The translations under genes and the position numbers were made by a program. A DNA stretch of 9,482 nt from an uncultured bacterium. GTDB lineage: Bacteria; Patescibacteriota; Dojkabacteria; CALFHW01. Where the stretch lies: positions 1-9,482 of the forward strand of contig CALFHW010000113.1 of the NCBI GenBank assembly GCA_937876695.1, given 5' to 3'. The notes below the pieces were generated by a model. The model was given only the letters and a program-made list of their open reading frames with translations. It ran no database searches and was not told the DNA's origin. Below, one piece after another: positions 1-6,402 of this stretch (the first letter of the stretch is position 1; the number at the start of each line of letters is the position of its first letter).

Positions 1-329
1 TATTCTCTAGTGAATTTCATGGCAGGGATTAGCTTGGCCTTTTTGCCATTGAAGCTGACCTCAGTTTCTCCAGCCTCGTTCATCTCGGCAAGTAGAATAT
101 CTTTGAGTAACCCTTGTCTCTCTTTAGCGCCATCTCTTTTCTCACGGATTAAAGCAATTTCGGTGACATTATCGATATTGTCTTTGATTCTTTTGGCTTC
201 TTTTTTGAACTTTTCTAGCTCCTGGTAGCTTTCATGTGACTGTACGGCGTCTTTCAAGTCAGCATTGAGAGTCTTGACGACTTCTGCCTGCTCTAGATAC
301 TCTTTGAATTTTTCAGATAAGTCTTGCAT
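1..329 (-). CDS. Coiled-coil hypothetical protein, C-terminus cut by window edge
   Basis: The minus strand is open from an ATG at 329 to the window edge, giving at least 109 residues that start MQDLSEKFKEYLEQAEVVK. The last two visible bases are TA, so the frame may stop at the very next codon or continue outside. Residues 1-80 are rich in Lys, Glu, Gln and Leu with regularly spaced hydrophobic residues, as in a helical coiled coil. From about residue 88 the sequence changes to a short beta-like stretch (ETEVSFNGKKAKLIP). There is no signal peptide, membrane segment or catalytic motif, so it is probably a soluble, structural or nucleic-acid-associated small protein. It lies 40 nt downstream of the zinc-ribbon gene on the same strand and may be co-transcribed with it. 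A weak box of its own (TAGATT, 338-343) ends 8 nt before the ATG. I do not recognise the family. Confidence 0.7.
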   Translation of the reverse strand, partial: MQDLSEKFKEYLEQAEVVKTLNADLKDAVQSHESYQELEKFKKEAKRIKDNIDNVTEIALIREKRDGAKERQGLLKDILLAEMNEAGETEVSFNGKKAKLIPAMKFTRE

Positions 330-369
330 ACTTCGTTAATCTAACATAAATATTACTAATTGGGCAAAA

Positions 370-576
370 TTATTTTACTTCGCTAGCAACAGCCCTTCTA
401 TAACTATCTACTTGCTTATCGTAGATGTATATACGGCCGCATTCACAATTTACTTGTTCAGTTTGATTCATCCTGACAATTCTTGCGTACTGATGATCCA
501 GAGGTCTAGTGCAACCAGGGCATTGTTTTCTTTGCAACAGCACGAGTTGTAGAGGTTCGATTAACTTTTTTAGCAT
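370..576 (-). CDS. Small zinc-ribbon protein (68 aa)
   Basis: The protein starts MLKKLIEPLQLVLLQRKQ and carries two metal-binding knuckles, CPGC (C19, C22) and CEC (C44, C46), separated by 21 residues. This is a compact zinc-ribbon or rubredoxin-like arrangement. The frame stays open further upstream to 711, but that extension runs backwards through the mraY start region and has no protein-like character, so the ATG at 576 is preferred. The short N-terminal helix followed by a single zinc ribbon suggests a nucleic-acid-binding or protein-docking accessory rather than an enzyme. It is divergent from mraY with only 58 bp between the two starts, so both promoters must share that interval. No Shine-Dalgarno sequence is visible. 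Specific function is unknown. Confidence 0.75.
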   Translation of the reverse strand: MLKKLIEPLQLVLLQRKQCPGCTRPLDHQYARIVRMNQTEQVNCECGRIYIYDKQVDSYRRAVASEVK

Positions 577-597
577 TGTGGTTAAGTGTATACCTAA

Positions 598-626
598 TAG
601 ACATATAAGTTTGCATAGTATATCAT
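598..626 (+). promoter_or_regulatory. Probable mraY promoter
   Basis: TAGACA (598-603, five of six matches to TTGACA) is followed after exactly 17 bp by TATCAT (621-626, five of six matches to TATAAT). The box ends 8 nt before the mraY ATG at 635, so transcription should begin at or within a couple of bases of the start codon, giving a leaderless or nearly leaderless mRNA. There is no Shine-Dalgarno sequence between the box and the ATG. Confidence 0.5.
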
Positions 627-634
627 TTTTGCAC

Positions 635-1747
635 ATGACTGAGTTTTTTATTCTAATTACAACGATACTAATGTCAGTTGGGATCGCCTTTGCTATCTCG
701 ATTCCAGTCATTTACTTGCTCTATAGATTCAAAATCACCCGGAGAATGGAAGTAGATTTCTCGGCGGTAATTGAGGCTAGAAAAATGAAAGTAGGCACGC
801 CGGTAATGGGGGGCTTGATCTTCGTGCTAACTGTGATTGTAGTGACCCTGATGTTCAACCTCAACGGCTCCACCAAAGTCCCGCTGTTGGTCTTTACTAT
901 TTCGGCACTGCTGGGAGGCGTGGATGATGTACTCAATATCTACGGCGTAGCTAGAAGGGTGCGGCCTATGTCAAGGATAAATAAGCTCATCAGGGTACAC
1001 GCCAATATTTTCACCAGGTTGTGGCTGGTAGTGACTTACCCCTGGCATATGTACAAGGCTTTTTTCTATATGCTGGGCTCAAACCCAGGCAAGGGCGTGC
1101 AGGCTCATGAGAAAATTTTGATCAATTCTATCGCCGGTATTGCGGTGTTTGTCTGGGTGTATTTTCTAGCTGGCTGGATGGACCCAGGGACGATATTTTT
1201 CCCTTTGGGGATAAGCGTCGATATCGGCCTATGGATGCTACCTTTTGTAGTGCTGACGGTCTTAGTGATGACCAATGCAGTCAATATCGCTGATGGCATG
1301 GACGGCCTGTCTGCGGGGATGCTGATTCCCGGATTTTTGTCGTTCATGGTGATTGCACTGCTACAGGGTTCGAGCACTATTGCACTACTTTGCGGCTCGG
1401 CAATTGGCGGCCTGATGGCTTATCTGTACTTCAACATTCCGCCTGCCCGCATCCAGATGGGCGATGTCGGATCGCTAGCTATGGGTACTTTGATGGCGGT
1501 GATCGCACTAGAGCTGCGCGTTCCATTCTTGCTATTGATCATAGGGTTTCCATTCATACTGGAGTTCGGCTCATCCCTAGTACAAGGCATCGCCCGCAGA
1601 CTTCTAGGCAGACGCATACTACTAATGGCGCCATTGCACCACCATTTCGAACTAGCGGGTTGGAAAGAAGAGAAGGTGGTGATGCGCTTTTGGCTACTAG
1701 CTATGGTTTGCGCCTTCTTAGGCATCTGGCTGTATATGCTGTTTTGA
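635..1747 (+). CDS. mraY: Phospho-N-acetylmuramoyl-pentapeptide-transferase (MraY)
   Basis: MraY transfers phospho-MurNAc-pentapeptide from UDP to undecaprenyl phosphate at the inner face of the membrane, making lipid I for peptidoglycan. The 370-residue protein is a multi-spanning membrane protein with the family motifs in order: KVGTPVMGG (52-60), the aspartate pair D97/D98 (GGVDDVLN), NAVNIADGMDGLS (214-226; D220, D223), FNIPPARIQMGDVGS (266-280; D277) and MAPLHHHFELAGW (331-343; H335-H337). The frame is open back to 509, but homology begins at MTEFFILIT, so the ATG at 635 is chosen; a well-placed promoter supports it. Odd points: about 40 extra residues lie between the DD motif and GKGVQAHEK (152-160), canonical DDxxK reads DDVLN, and canonical MGDTGS reads MGDVGS. 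It is followed after 12 nt by the Nudix gene in the same frame. Family assignment is very secure. Confidence 0.97.
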   Translation: MTEFFILITTILMSVGIAFAISIPVIYLLYRFKITRRMEVDFSAVIEARKMKVGTPVMGGLIFVLTVIVVTLMFNLNGSTKVPLLVFTISALLGGVDDVLNIYGVARRVRPMSRINKLIRVHANIFTRLWLVVTYPWHMYKAFFYMLGSNPGKGVQAHEKILINSIAGIAVFVWVYFLAGWMDPGTIFFPLGISVDIGLWMLPFVVLTVLVMTNAVNIADGMDGLSAGMLIPGFLSFMVIALLQGSSTIALLCGSAIGGLMAYLYFNIPPARIQMGDVGSLAMGTLMAVIALELRVPFLLLIIGFPFILEFGSSLVQGIARRLLGRRILLMAPLHHHFELAGWKEEKVVMRFWLLAMVCAFLGIWLYMLF

Positions 1748-1759
1748 TTCGCTACGTCG

Positions 1760-2260
1760 GTGAATAATCAACCCAAAGTATTAGAATTCGGCAACAAACA
1801 TGCGGGGGCGCAATACAGAAAGTCTGTGGGCGCGGTAATCTACCATAAGCAGACAGGCAAAGTCCTCGCACTTGATTGGCATATTTATCCTGTCTATGGA
1901 ATTGTTCAGGGAGGTCAGGATGAAGGTGAGGAGGAGATAGAAGCTCTGCGCAGAGAGATCGTGGAGGAGACCGGGTACAGTGATTTCAGCATAGAACAGA
2001 AACTCGGCGAGAACATCATCTCCTATTTCTATGCAGATAATAAAAAGGTCTGGCGCCAGCTCGAGCTCGCCTGCTACTTTGTCGAACTACGCTCAACTGT
2101 CCAAGTGAAGCAAAATCTAGAAAAAGACGAAAGTTTCGAATTGAAATGGGTCGGTATTGAGGAGTTCATTGAGATGACCAGAAACCATCAGCCCACCCAG
2201 TCTCAAAATTTCCAGGGTTTACTGGAGTTTCTAGAGAGGGCTAAGCAGGTACTCGGTTGA
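1760..2260 (+). CDS. Nudix hydrolase
   Basis: This 166-residue soluble protein hydrolyses a nucleoside-diphosphate-linked substrate of unknown identity. Residues 51-73 fit the Nudix box GX5EX7REUXEEXGU exactly: Gly51, Glu57, then REIVEETGY at 65-73. The preceding stretch YRKSVGAVIYHKQTGKVLAL (from residue 19) is the usual first beta-sheet of the fold. The start must be GTG at 1760, because the frame upstream closes at the mraY TGA (1745-1747) after five codons and there is no in-frame ATG nearby. No Shine-Dalgarno sequence is visible, so it probably depends on coupling to mraY translation 12 nt upstream. The spacing suggests a shared transcript. A housecleaning or nucleotide-sugar pyrophosphatase role is possible, but the sequence does not define the substrate. 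Confidence 0.93.
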   Translation: MNNQPKVLEFGNKHAGAQYRKSVGAVIYHKQTGKVLALDWHIYPVYGIVQGGQDEGEEEIEALRREIVEETGYSDFSIEQKLGENIISYFYADNKKVWRQLELACYFVELRSTVQVKQNLEKDESFELKWVGIEEFIEMTRNHQPTQSQNFQGLLEFLERAKQVLG

Positions 2261-2286
2261 GTTGAACCAAAGTAGTGGCTGCTAGA

Positions 2287-2315
2287 TTGCAAACGCCTAG
2301 TGCAAAGTGTAAAAT
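2287..2315 (+). promoter_or_regulatory. Probable promoter of the EamA transporter gene
   Basis: TTGCAA (2287-2292) and TAAAAT (2310-2315, five of six matches) are separated by exactly 17 bp. The -10 box ends 5 nt before the ATG at 2321, the same spacing as in the ATL gene (TATAAT then 5 nt then ATG). This placement argues that ATG 2321, and not the upstream GTG 2300 that lies inside the promoter spacer, is the true start and that the mRNA is leaderless. Confidence 0.5.
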
Positions 2316-2320
2316 TCCCC

Positions 2321-3199
2321 ATGTGGATTATATTTGCAGTTATTTCGGCTTTAGCCATTACAGCCAGAACCCTATACACCAAGAAAATTCTGAATGAGAA
2401 AATAGGACCGTTTTTTACTATCTGGATTACTGTCTTTATAGCAATGATTTTCTCAGGTGTAGTCGGGCTTATTGTAGGTTTCACTACGCCCACAGCAGAC
2501 TTCTGGCCGATTCTCTTGTTTAGAGTTATTCTAGATTCTATAGCCCTAGTGAGTTTTACCTATGCCATCAAGCAGAAAGAAGTGAGTTTGGTGGTGCCAA
2601 TGCTTGCATTTAGTCCGGTTTTTGCATCAATCTCTGGGTTTGTTATGGTAGGGCAATTACCAAGTGACATTGGGATAATCGGGATTTGCATAATTGTGCT
2701 CGGGGGGCTAATGGTAGTCCTGGCGGAGGTCGATTATCATAGCTTCAGAGCAAATATATCTCTACTTAAGACAATAGGGCTACTATTAGTGACATTGATC
2801 TGTTGGTCATTCTTAGCCTCGCTGCACAAACTTGGGATTGATAACTCAAGCTCCGTCACCTATTTATTTCTAGGAAATCTGGCTTTCAGCTTGGTGTTTT
2901 TCCTCCCGGCTTTGCTAATTGATAAAGTTGATTTTAAAAAATTTACGAAATTGAAGATTTCTCCTGGTGTCTACCTCTTGGGGCTATTTTTAGTAATAGA
3001 GTTCGGTTCACAATTAATTGCTATTCAATCAGGCTTAGTTGGATATGTATCTGCCATCAAATCCAGTAACATAGTCATCACTACTATTGCCGCAATCGTC
3101 CTACTCAAAGAAAGACCAGGCAAATTCAAACTTGCCATCCGCATAGCAGGCACTTTAGTTGCTGTAATAGGAGTGGTACTAATTGTATTAACTCGCTAG
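2321..3199 (+). CDS. EamA/DMT-superfamily membrane transporter
   Basis: The 292-residue protein (299 if the in-frame GTG at 2300 is used) is almost entirely hydrophobic, with about ten membrane segments arranged as two EamA repeats. Recognisable signatures are FTYAIKQKEVSLVVPMLAFSP in the first half, a short charged loop after VVLAEVDYHS, and the second-repeat ending with AIVLLKERPGKFK followed by a last helix (GTLVAVIGVVLIVL). EamA proteins export or exchange metabolites such as amino acids or nucleotide sugars; some, such as ArnE/ArnF, move undecaprenyl-phosphate-linked sugars. The substrate cannot be read from sequence. It follows the Nudix gene by 60 nt and probably has its own promoter. 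Its TAG stop directly abuts the stop codon of the convergent aldehyde dehydrogenase gene. Confidence 0.92.
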   Translation: MWIIFAVISALAITARTLYTKKILNEKIGPFFTIWITVFIAMIFSGVVGLIVGFTTPTADFWPILLFRVILDSIALVSFTYAIKQKEVSLVVPMLAFSPVFASISGFVMVGQLPSDIGIIGICIIVLGGLMVVLAEVDYHSFRANISLLKTIGLLLVTLICWSFLASLHKLGIDNSSSVTYLFLGNLAFSLVFFLPALLIDKVDFKKFTKLKISPGVYLLGLFLVIEFGSQLIAIQSGLVGYVSAIKSSNIVITTIAAIVLLKERPGKFKLAIRIAGTLVAVIGVVLIVLTR

Positions 3200-4591
3200 C
3201 TATTTTCCAGCAATAAACACTGTCTTGACGTTCACGAATTCCCGCAGGCCATGATAGGAAAGCTCTCTGCCGTAGCCAGACTTTTTGATACCGCCAAATG
3301 GAAGCCTGGGGTCAGATCTGACCTGTTGGTTTATAAACACAGACCCAGATTCGATTTGCGCTGCGAGCTCTTCTGCCTTGACGATGTCCTTAGTCCAAAT
3401 CGAGCTGCCTAGACCTAGATCGCTGTTATTTGCTAGCGCAACAGCTTCTGATTCGTCTTTGAAGGTAGTGATAGCAAACACTGGGCCGAAAGTTTCTTCC
3501 GCAAACACCCGGCTGTTGCTGTCTACGTCAGTTAAGATTGCTGGGTTAATAAAGAATCCATTCTTCAGCTTTGGGTCAAGGCCTGCTGGCTTATCGCCAC
3601 CATAGACGAGCTTAGCTCCTGATTTAACAGCTGCCTGTATCTGGGCTTGAATTTCTTCCACTCCAGCAGCATTCACCATAGGAGCTAGCTGCGTATCTTC
3701 AAGGCTTGGGTCGCCAATGCGCATAGCTTTGACCCTTTCGACAAGCCTACTTGTAAACTCATCCGCTAGCTCCTGGCTGACGATGAATCTTTTGGCCGCG
3801 ATGCAGGATTGGCCGTTGTTGATCAGTCTGCCTGCAATTGCCCCGTCGAGTACTCTATCTAGGTCTGCATCTTCTAGTACGATAAATGGATCGCTGCCGC
3901 CTAGTTCAAGTACAGTCTTTTTAAGTGCTTTGCCGGCAGTGGCGGCAACTTGGCTACCGGCGTATTCGCTGCCGGTGAGGGTGACCGCCTTGACCCGCGG
4001 GTCATTGATTACTGACTCAACTTGGCCAGAGCCAATTAGTAATGTCTGAAAAGCGCCTTTGGGTAGGCCACTATCAAGGAAGATTTGTTCTAACTCCAGG
4101 GCTGATGCGGGGACATTCGAAGCGTGCTTCAAAACGCAGGTATTACCAGCCAACAGCGCTGGTGCTGCAAAACGCATTACTTGCCAGAAAGGGAAATTCC
4201 AAGGCATCACTGCCAGTATCACACCCAATGGATCAAGTCTGGTGTAGGCCTTGGCTCCTGCATCCACTGTGAACTCTTCGTTGGCGAGTATTTTGGAGCT
4301 ATTATCTGCATAATACACAAATACTGAGGCGCATTTCTTGACTTCAGCTTTAGCCTCAGTAATTGTCTTCCCCATCTCCAAAGTGATAATTTGCGCGTAT
4401 TTTTCGAGGTTCTTCTCCAAAGTAATAGCTACTTTTCGCAGTAGCTCAACTCTGTTTTCAACTGGCGTTTTGCTCCAGCTTTTAAAAGTCTCATCCGCCA
4501 AAGCTAACTTATCAGTGACTACTTCGACACTATCCTCGATATAGGTTTTTATAATCTCACCAGTAGCTGGGTTTATTGATTGAATCGGCAT
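3200..4591 (-). CDS. NAD(P)-dependent aldehyde dehydrogenase, succinate-semialdehyde type
   Basis: The 463-residue soluble enzyme has the full length and all hallmark residues of the aldehyde dehydrogenase superfamily: MPWNFPFW (129-136, Asn132), cofactor Lys155 in CVLKHASNVP, LTGSEYAG (205-212), Glu229 in VLELGGSDPF, the catalytic Cys263 in NNGQSCIAAKRF, Glu366 in AEETFGPV, and the C-terminal PFGGIKKSGYGREL. The KHASNVP and ELGGSDPF forms are typical of the GabD/Sad(YneI)/cyanobacterial SSADH branch, so succinate semialdehyde oxidation to succinate is the best substrate guess; other short aldehydes cannot be excluded. It is the second gene of a unit, starting 23 nt after the ThDP enzyme on the same strand, with a weak purine-rich AAAGAGA just before its ATG. 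The pairing suggests it removes the aldehyde made by that enzyme. Confidence 0.95.
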   Translation of the reverse strand: MPIQSINPATGEIIKTYIEDSVEVVTDKLALADETFKSWSKTPVENRVELLRKVAITLEKNLEKYAQIITLEMGKTITEAKAEVKKCASVFVYYADNSSKILANEEFTVDAGAKAYTRLDPLGVILAVMPWNFPFWQVMRFAAPALLAGNTCVLKHASNVPASALELEQIFLDSGLPKGAFQTLLIGSGQVESVINDPRVKAVTLTGSEYAGSQVAATAGKALKKTVLELGGSDPFIVLEDADLDRVLDGAIAGRLINNGQSCIAAKRFIVSQELADEFTSRLVERVKAMRIGDPSLEDTQLAPMVNAAGVEEIQAQIQAAVKSGAKLVYGGDKPAGLDPKLKNGFFINPAILTDVDSNSRVFAEETFGPVFAITTFKDESEAVALANNSDLGLGSSIWTKDIVKAEELAAQIESGSVFINQQVRSDPRLPFGGIKKSGYGRELSYHGLREFVNVKTVFIAGK

Positions 4592-4614
4592 GTCTCTTTT
4601 AGTTAATAAATAAA

Positions 4615-6300
4615 CTAGTTAACTGGTGGCAGCGGGCAAGTCTTGTTCTTGAGTTGCTCGGTCAATACTGTCACGTTCGGAGTGTAGTCAATTGGCACTT
4701 CTAGAATCCTAACCCCTTTTGCTTGATTGATCAGCCAATCTAGCTTGCCCTGAAGCTCACCAGCATTCTCTACACGCTGACCTTCCAGTCCATAGGCGGC
4801 GGCATATTTAATTAGGTCAGGATTGCCGAAATCTAGCCCAAAGTCATGATAGCCCAGCGATTGCTGCTTCCATTTGATCATGCCAAAGCCGTTGTCGTTA
4901 ATGATGAGTATAGGTAGATCAAGTTTCAATCTCACTGCAGTTTCGAGCTCTTGTGAATTCATCATAAAGCCGCCATCACCGGCAACTACAAGAACTTTGC
5001 GATCCGGGTTAACTAGTTTGGCAGCCATGCCGCCTGGAAGACCGGCGCCCATCGTGGCTAGTGCGTTATCCAGTAGTAAGCTATTGGGTGTATAGGTAGG
5101 ATAATGCCTGCTAAACCAGAGTTTATACATTCCATTATCCAGCGAAAGAATTCCGTCATCTGGCATCAGCGTGCGGATCTGAGCCACTAGATCTGCTGGA
5201 AGAGTAGGGTAACTGCTAACTTGGGTTGACTTAATGTGGCTGTCTACCAACGACTTAATTTGTTGGAAGTAGCTGAAGTCCCAATTCTTCGCAGCACTAG
5301 TATTATGATCTGCCGGGTTTTGCTTAAGGCTCTCTTTGATCTGCCAGATAGCGTTGGCGATATCGCCGACCACTTCTAGCTGCGGCCAGTATATTTGGTC
5401 GATTTGAGCGCTGCTGAAATTGATGTGGATCACCTTACGCTTTTCACCTGGTTTCATGATAAATGGAGGCTTCTCAACTACGTCATGCCCCACGTTGATA
5501 ATCAGGTCAGCTGCGTCAATTGCGCAGTGTAGGTAGTCGCCGCTGGAGAGAGCCGCTGTGCCAAGATATTGCGCCTTACGCTCGTCAATTACGCCTTTAC
5601 CCATTTGAGTATTGAAGAAGTTAATGCCAGTTTCATCTATAAACTCGGTCAGCATTTTGGAGGTGAGCTTGCGGTTGGCGCCGGCACCGATGAGGAGCAG
5701 TGGCCTCTTGGCAGCCAGAATCATCTCTACCGCCTGGGCTATAGCTTTATGCTCGGCAACAGGTCTGCGATGGCGGCCCAGTATTGGCAAAATTACTTCT
5801 CCAACTTCTTCGCCTGCGATATCTTCAGGCAGCTCCAAATGCACTGCTCCGGGACGCTCTTCCTCTGCTAGGCGAATTGCCTTAATCGTCTCTACGCCCA
5901 CAGAGCTAGCATAACCAAGGCGCCTGCTGTATTTAGTTACTTGCCCAAACATCTCGACGCTGTTGATAATTTGAAAACTGCCTTGTTTGCTTTTTTTGAT
6001 CGGTTTTTGGCCGGTGATCATCAGCATAGGCATGCCGCCTAGCTGCGCAAAAGCAGCAGCGGTGACAAAATTCGTAGCTCCAGGCCCTAGAGTAGAAAGA
6101 CAAACGCCGACTCTACCAGTAAGTCTACCGATAGTGGCGGCCATAAAGCCCGCTGCTTGCTCGTGCCTGGTAACCACAAACTTTATATTTGAACTGCGAA
6201 TTGCCTCCATTAAATCCAGGTTCTCTTCCCCTGGGACTCCGAATATATATTCAATACCTTCTTGCTCTAGTACTTTCACCAATAATTCAGCTGCATTCAT
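4615..6300 (-). CDS. ThDP-dependent acetolactate-synthase-like enzyme; candidate 2-oxoacid decarboxylase
   Basis: The 561-residue protein has the three-domain layout of the acetolactate synthase family. The N-terminal Pyr domain includes YIFGVPGEENLD (18-29) and catalytic Glu47 in TRHEQAAGFMA. A central domain spans about 185-325. The C-terminal PP domain has the ThDP/Mg motif running from GDGG (441-444) to NDNG (468-471). The central domain lacks the RFDDR-type FAD-site motif of anabolic AHAS and reads NVGHDVVEKPPF instead. No small regulatory-subunit gene is present. WKQQSLGYHDFGLDFGNPD (477-495) and GQKPIKKSKQGSFQI (97-111) resemble, from memory, the ALS-like subgroup that includes cyanobacterial 2-oxoglutarate decarboxylase. 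Alternatives are catabolic acetolactate synthase (pyruvate to acetolactate) or another 2-oxoacid decarboxylase. It is first in a unit with the aldehyde dehydrogenase and divergent from uvrC. Confidence 0.93.
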   Translation of the reverse strand: MNAAELLVKVLEQEGIEYIFGVPGEENLDLMEAIRSSNIKFVVTRHEQAAGFMAATIGRLTGRVGVCLSTLGPGATNFVTAAAFAQLGGMPMLMITGQKPIKKSKQGSFQIINSVEMFGQVTKYSRRLGYASSVGVETIKAIRLAEEERPGAVHLELPEDIAGEEVGEVILPILGRHRRPVAEHKAIAQAVEMILAAKRPLLLIGAGANRKLTSKMLTEFIDETGINFFNTQMGKGVIDERKAQYLGTAALSSGDYLHCAIDAADLIINVGHDVVEKPPFIMKPGEKRKVIHINFSSAQIDQIYWPQLEVVGDIANAIWQIKESLKQNPADHNTSAAKNWDFSYFQQIKSLVDSHIKSTQVSSYPTLPADLVAQIRTLMPDDGILSLDNGMYKLWFSRHYPTYTPNSLLLDNALATMGAGLPGGMAAKLVNPDRKVLVVAGDGGFMMNSQELETAVRLKLDLPILIINDNGFGMIKWKQQSLGYHDFGLDFGNPDLIKYAAAYGLEGQRVENAGELQGKLDWLINQAKGVRILEVPIDYTPNVTVLTEQLKNKTCPLPPVN

Positions 6301-6346
6301 AACAAAGTTCCAAAAAATTCAATTAAATCAAAGGAATCACACTAAT

Positions 6347-6355
6347 AATTTAGCA
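6347..6355 (-). promoter_or_regulatory. Possible extended -10 for the ThDP enzyme/ALDH unit
   Basis: On the minus strand these bases read TGCTAAATT, an extended -10-like sequence (TGn plus TAAATT). It would leave a leader of about 40 nt before the ATG at 6300. A GGA about 12 nt before the ATG could be a weak ribosome binding site. No good -35 is visible. It sits back to back with the uvrC promoter. Confidence is low. Confidence 0.25.
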
Positions 6356-6383
6356 GGACACTGGTCTGGCTTCCAAATCTTGC

Positions 6384-6392
6384 TGCTATAAT
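6384..6392 (+). promoter_or_regulatory. uvrC promoter, extended -10
   Basis: TGCTATAAT is a perfect extended -10 (TGn plus consensus TATAAT at 6387-6392), which can work without a strong -35; none is obvious upstream. It ends 10 nt before the uvrC ATG at 6403, so the leader is predicted to be only a few bases long, and there is no Shine-Dalgarno sequence. Confidence 0.6.
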
Positions 6393-6402
6393 TTACCAAC
6401 GT

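Noticed and set aside
509..634. N-terminal extension of MraY by 42 residues (open frame from the ATG at 509).
   Set aside because: The extra part is Cys/Ser-rich, runs antisense through the zinc-ribbon gene and is unlike MraY N-termini; a promoter directly before ATG 635 explains the true start.
577..711. 45-residue N-terminal extension of the zinc-ribbon protein.
   Set aside because: It overlaps the mraY promoter and start on the opposite strand and has no protein-like conservation features; MLKKL at 576 is a natural start.
4615..6300. Anabolic acetolactate synthase (IlvB) of branched-chain amino acid synthesis.
   Set aside because: The FAD-site RFDDR-type motif is replaced, no IlvN or other ilv gene is adjacent, and the partner gene is an aldehyde dehydrogenase; catabolic ALS is still possible.
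4042..6391. Several plus-strand ORFs of 60-134 codons opposite the aldehyde dehydrogenase and ThDP enzyme genes.
   Set aside because: They are antisense shadows of strongly supported genes, with skewed Ser/Ala/Pro-rich compositions and no recognisable motifs.
6301..6402. A small RNA, tRNA or riboswitch in the largest intergenic gap (102 bp).
   Set aside because: No cloverleaf or stable extended helix is visible; the gap is explained by two divergent promoters.
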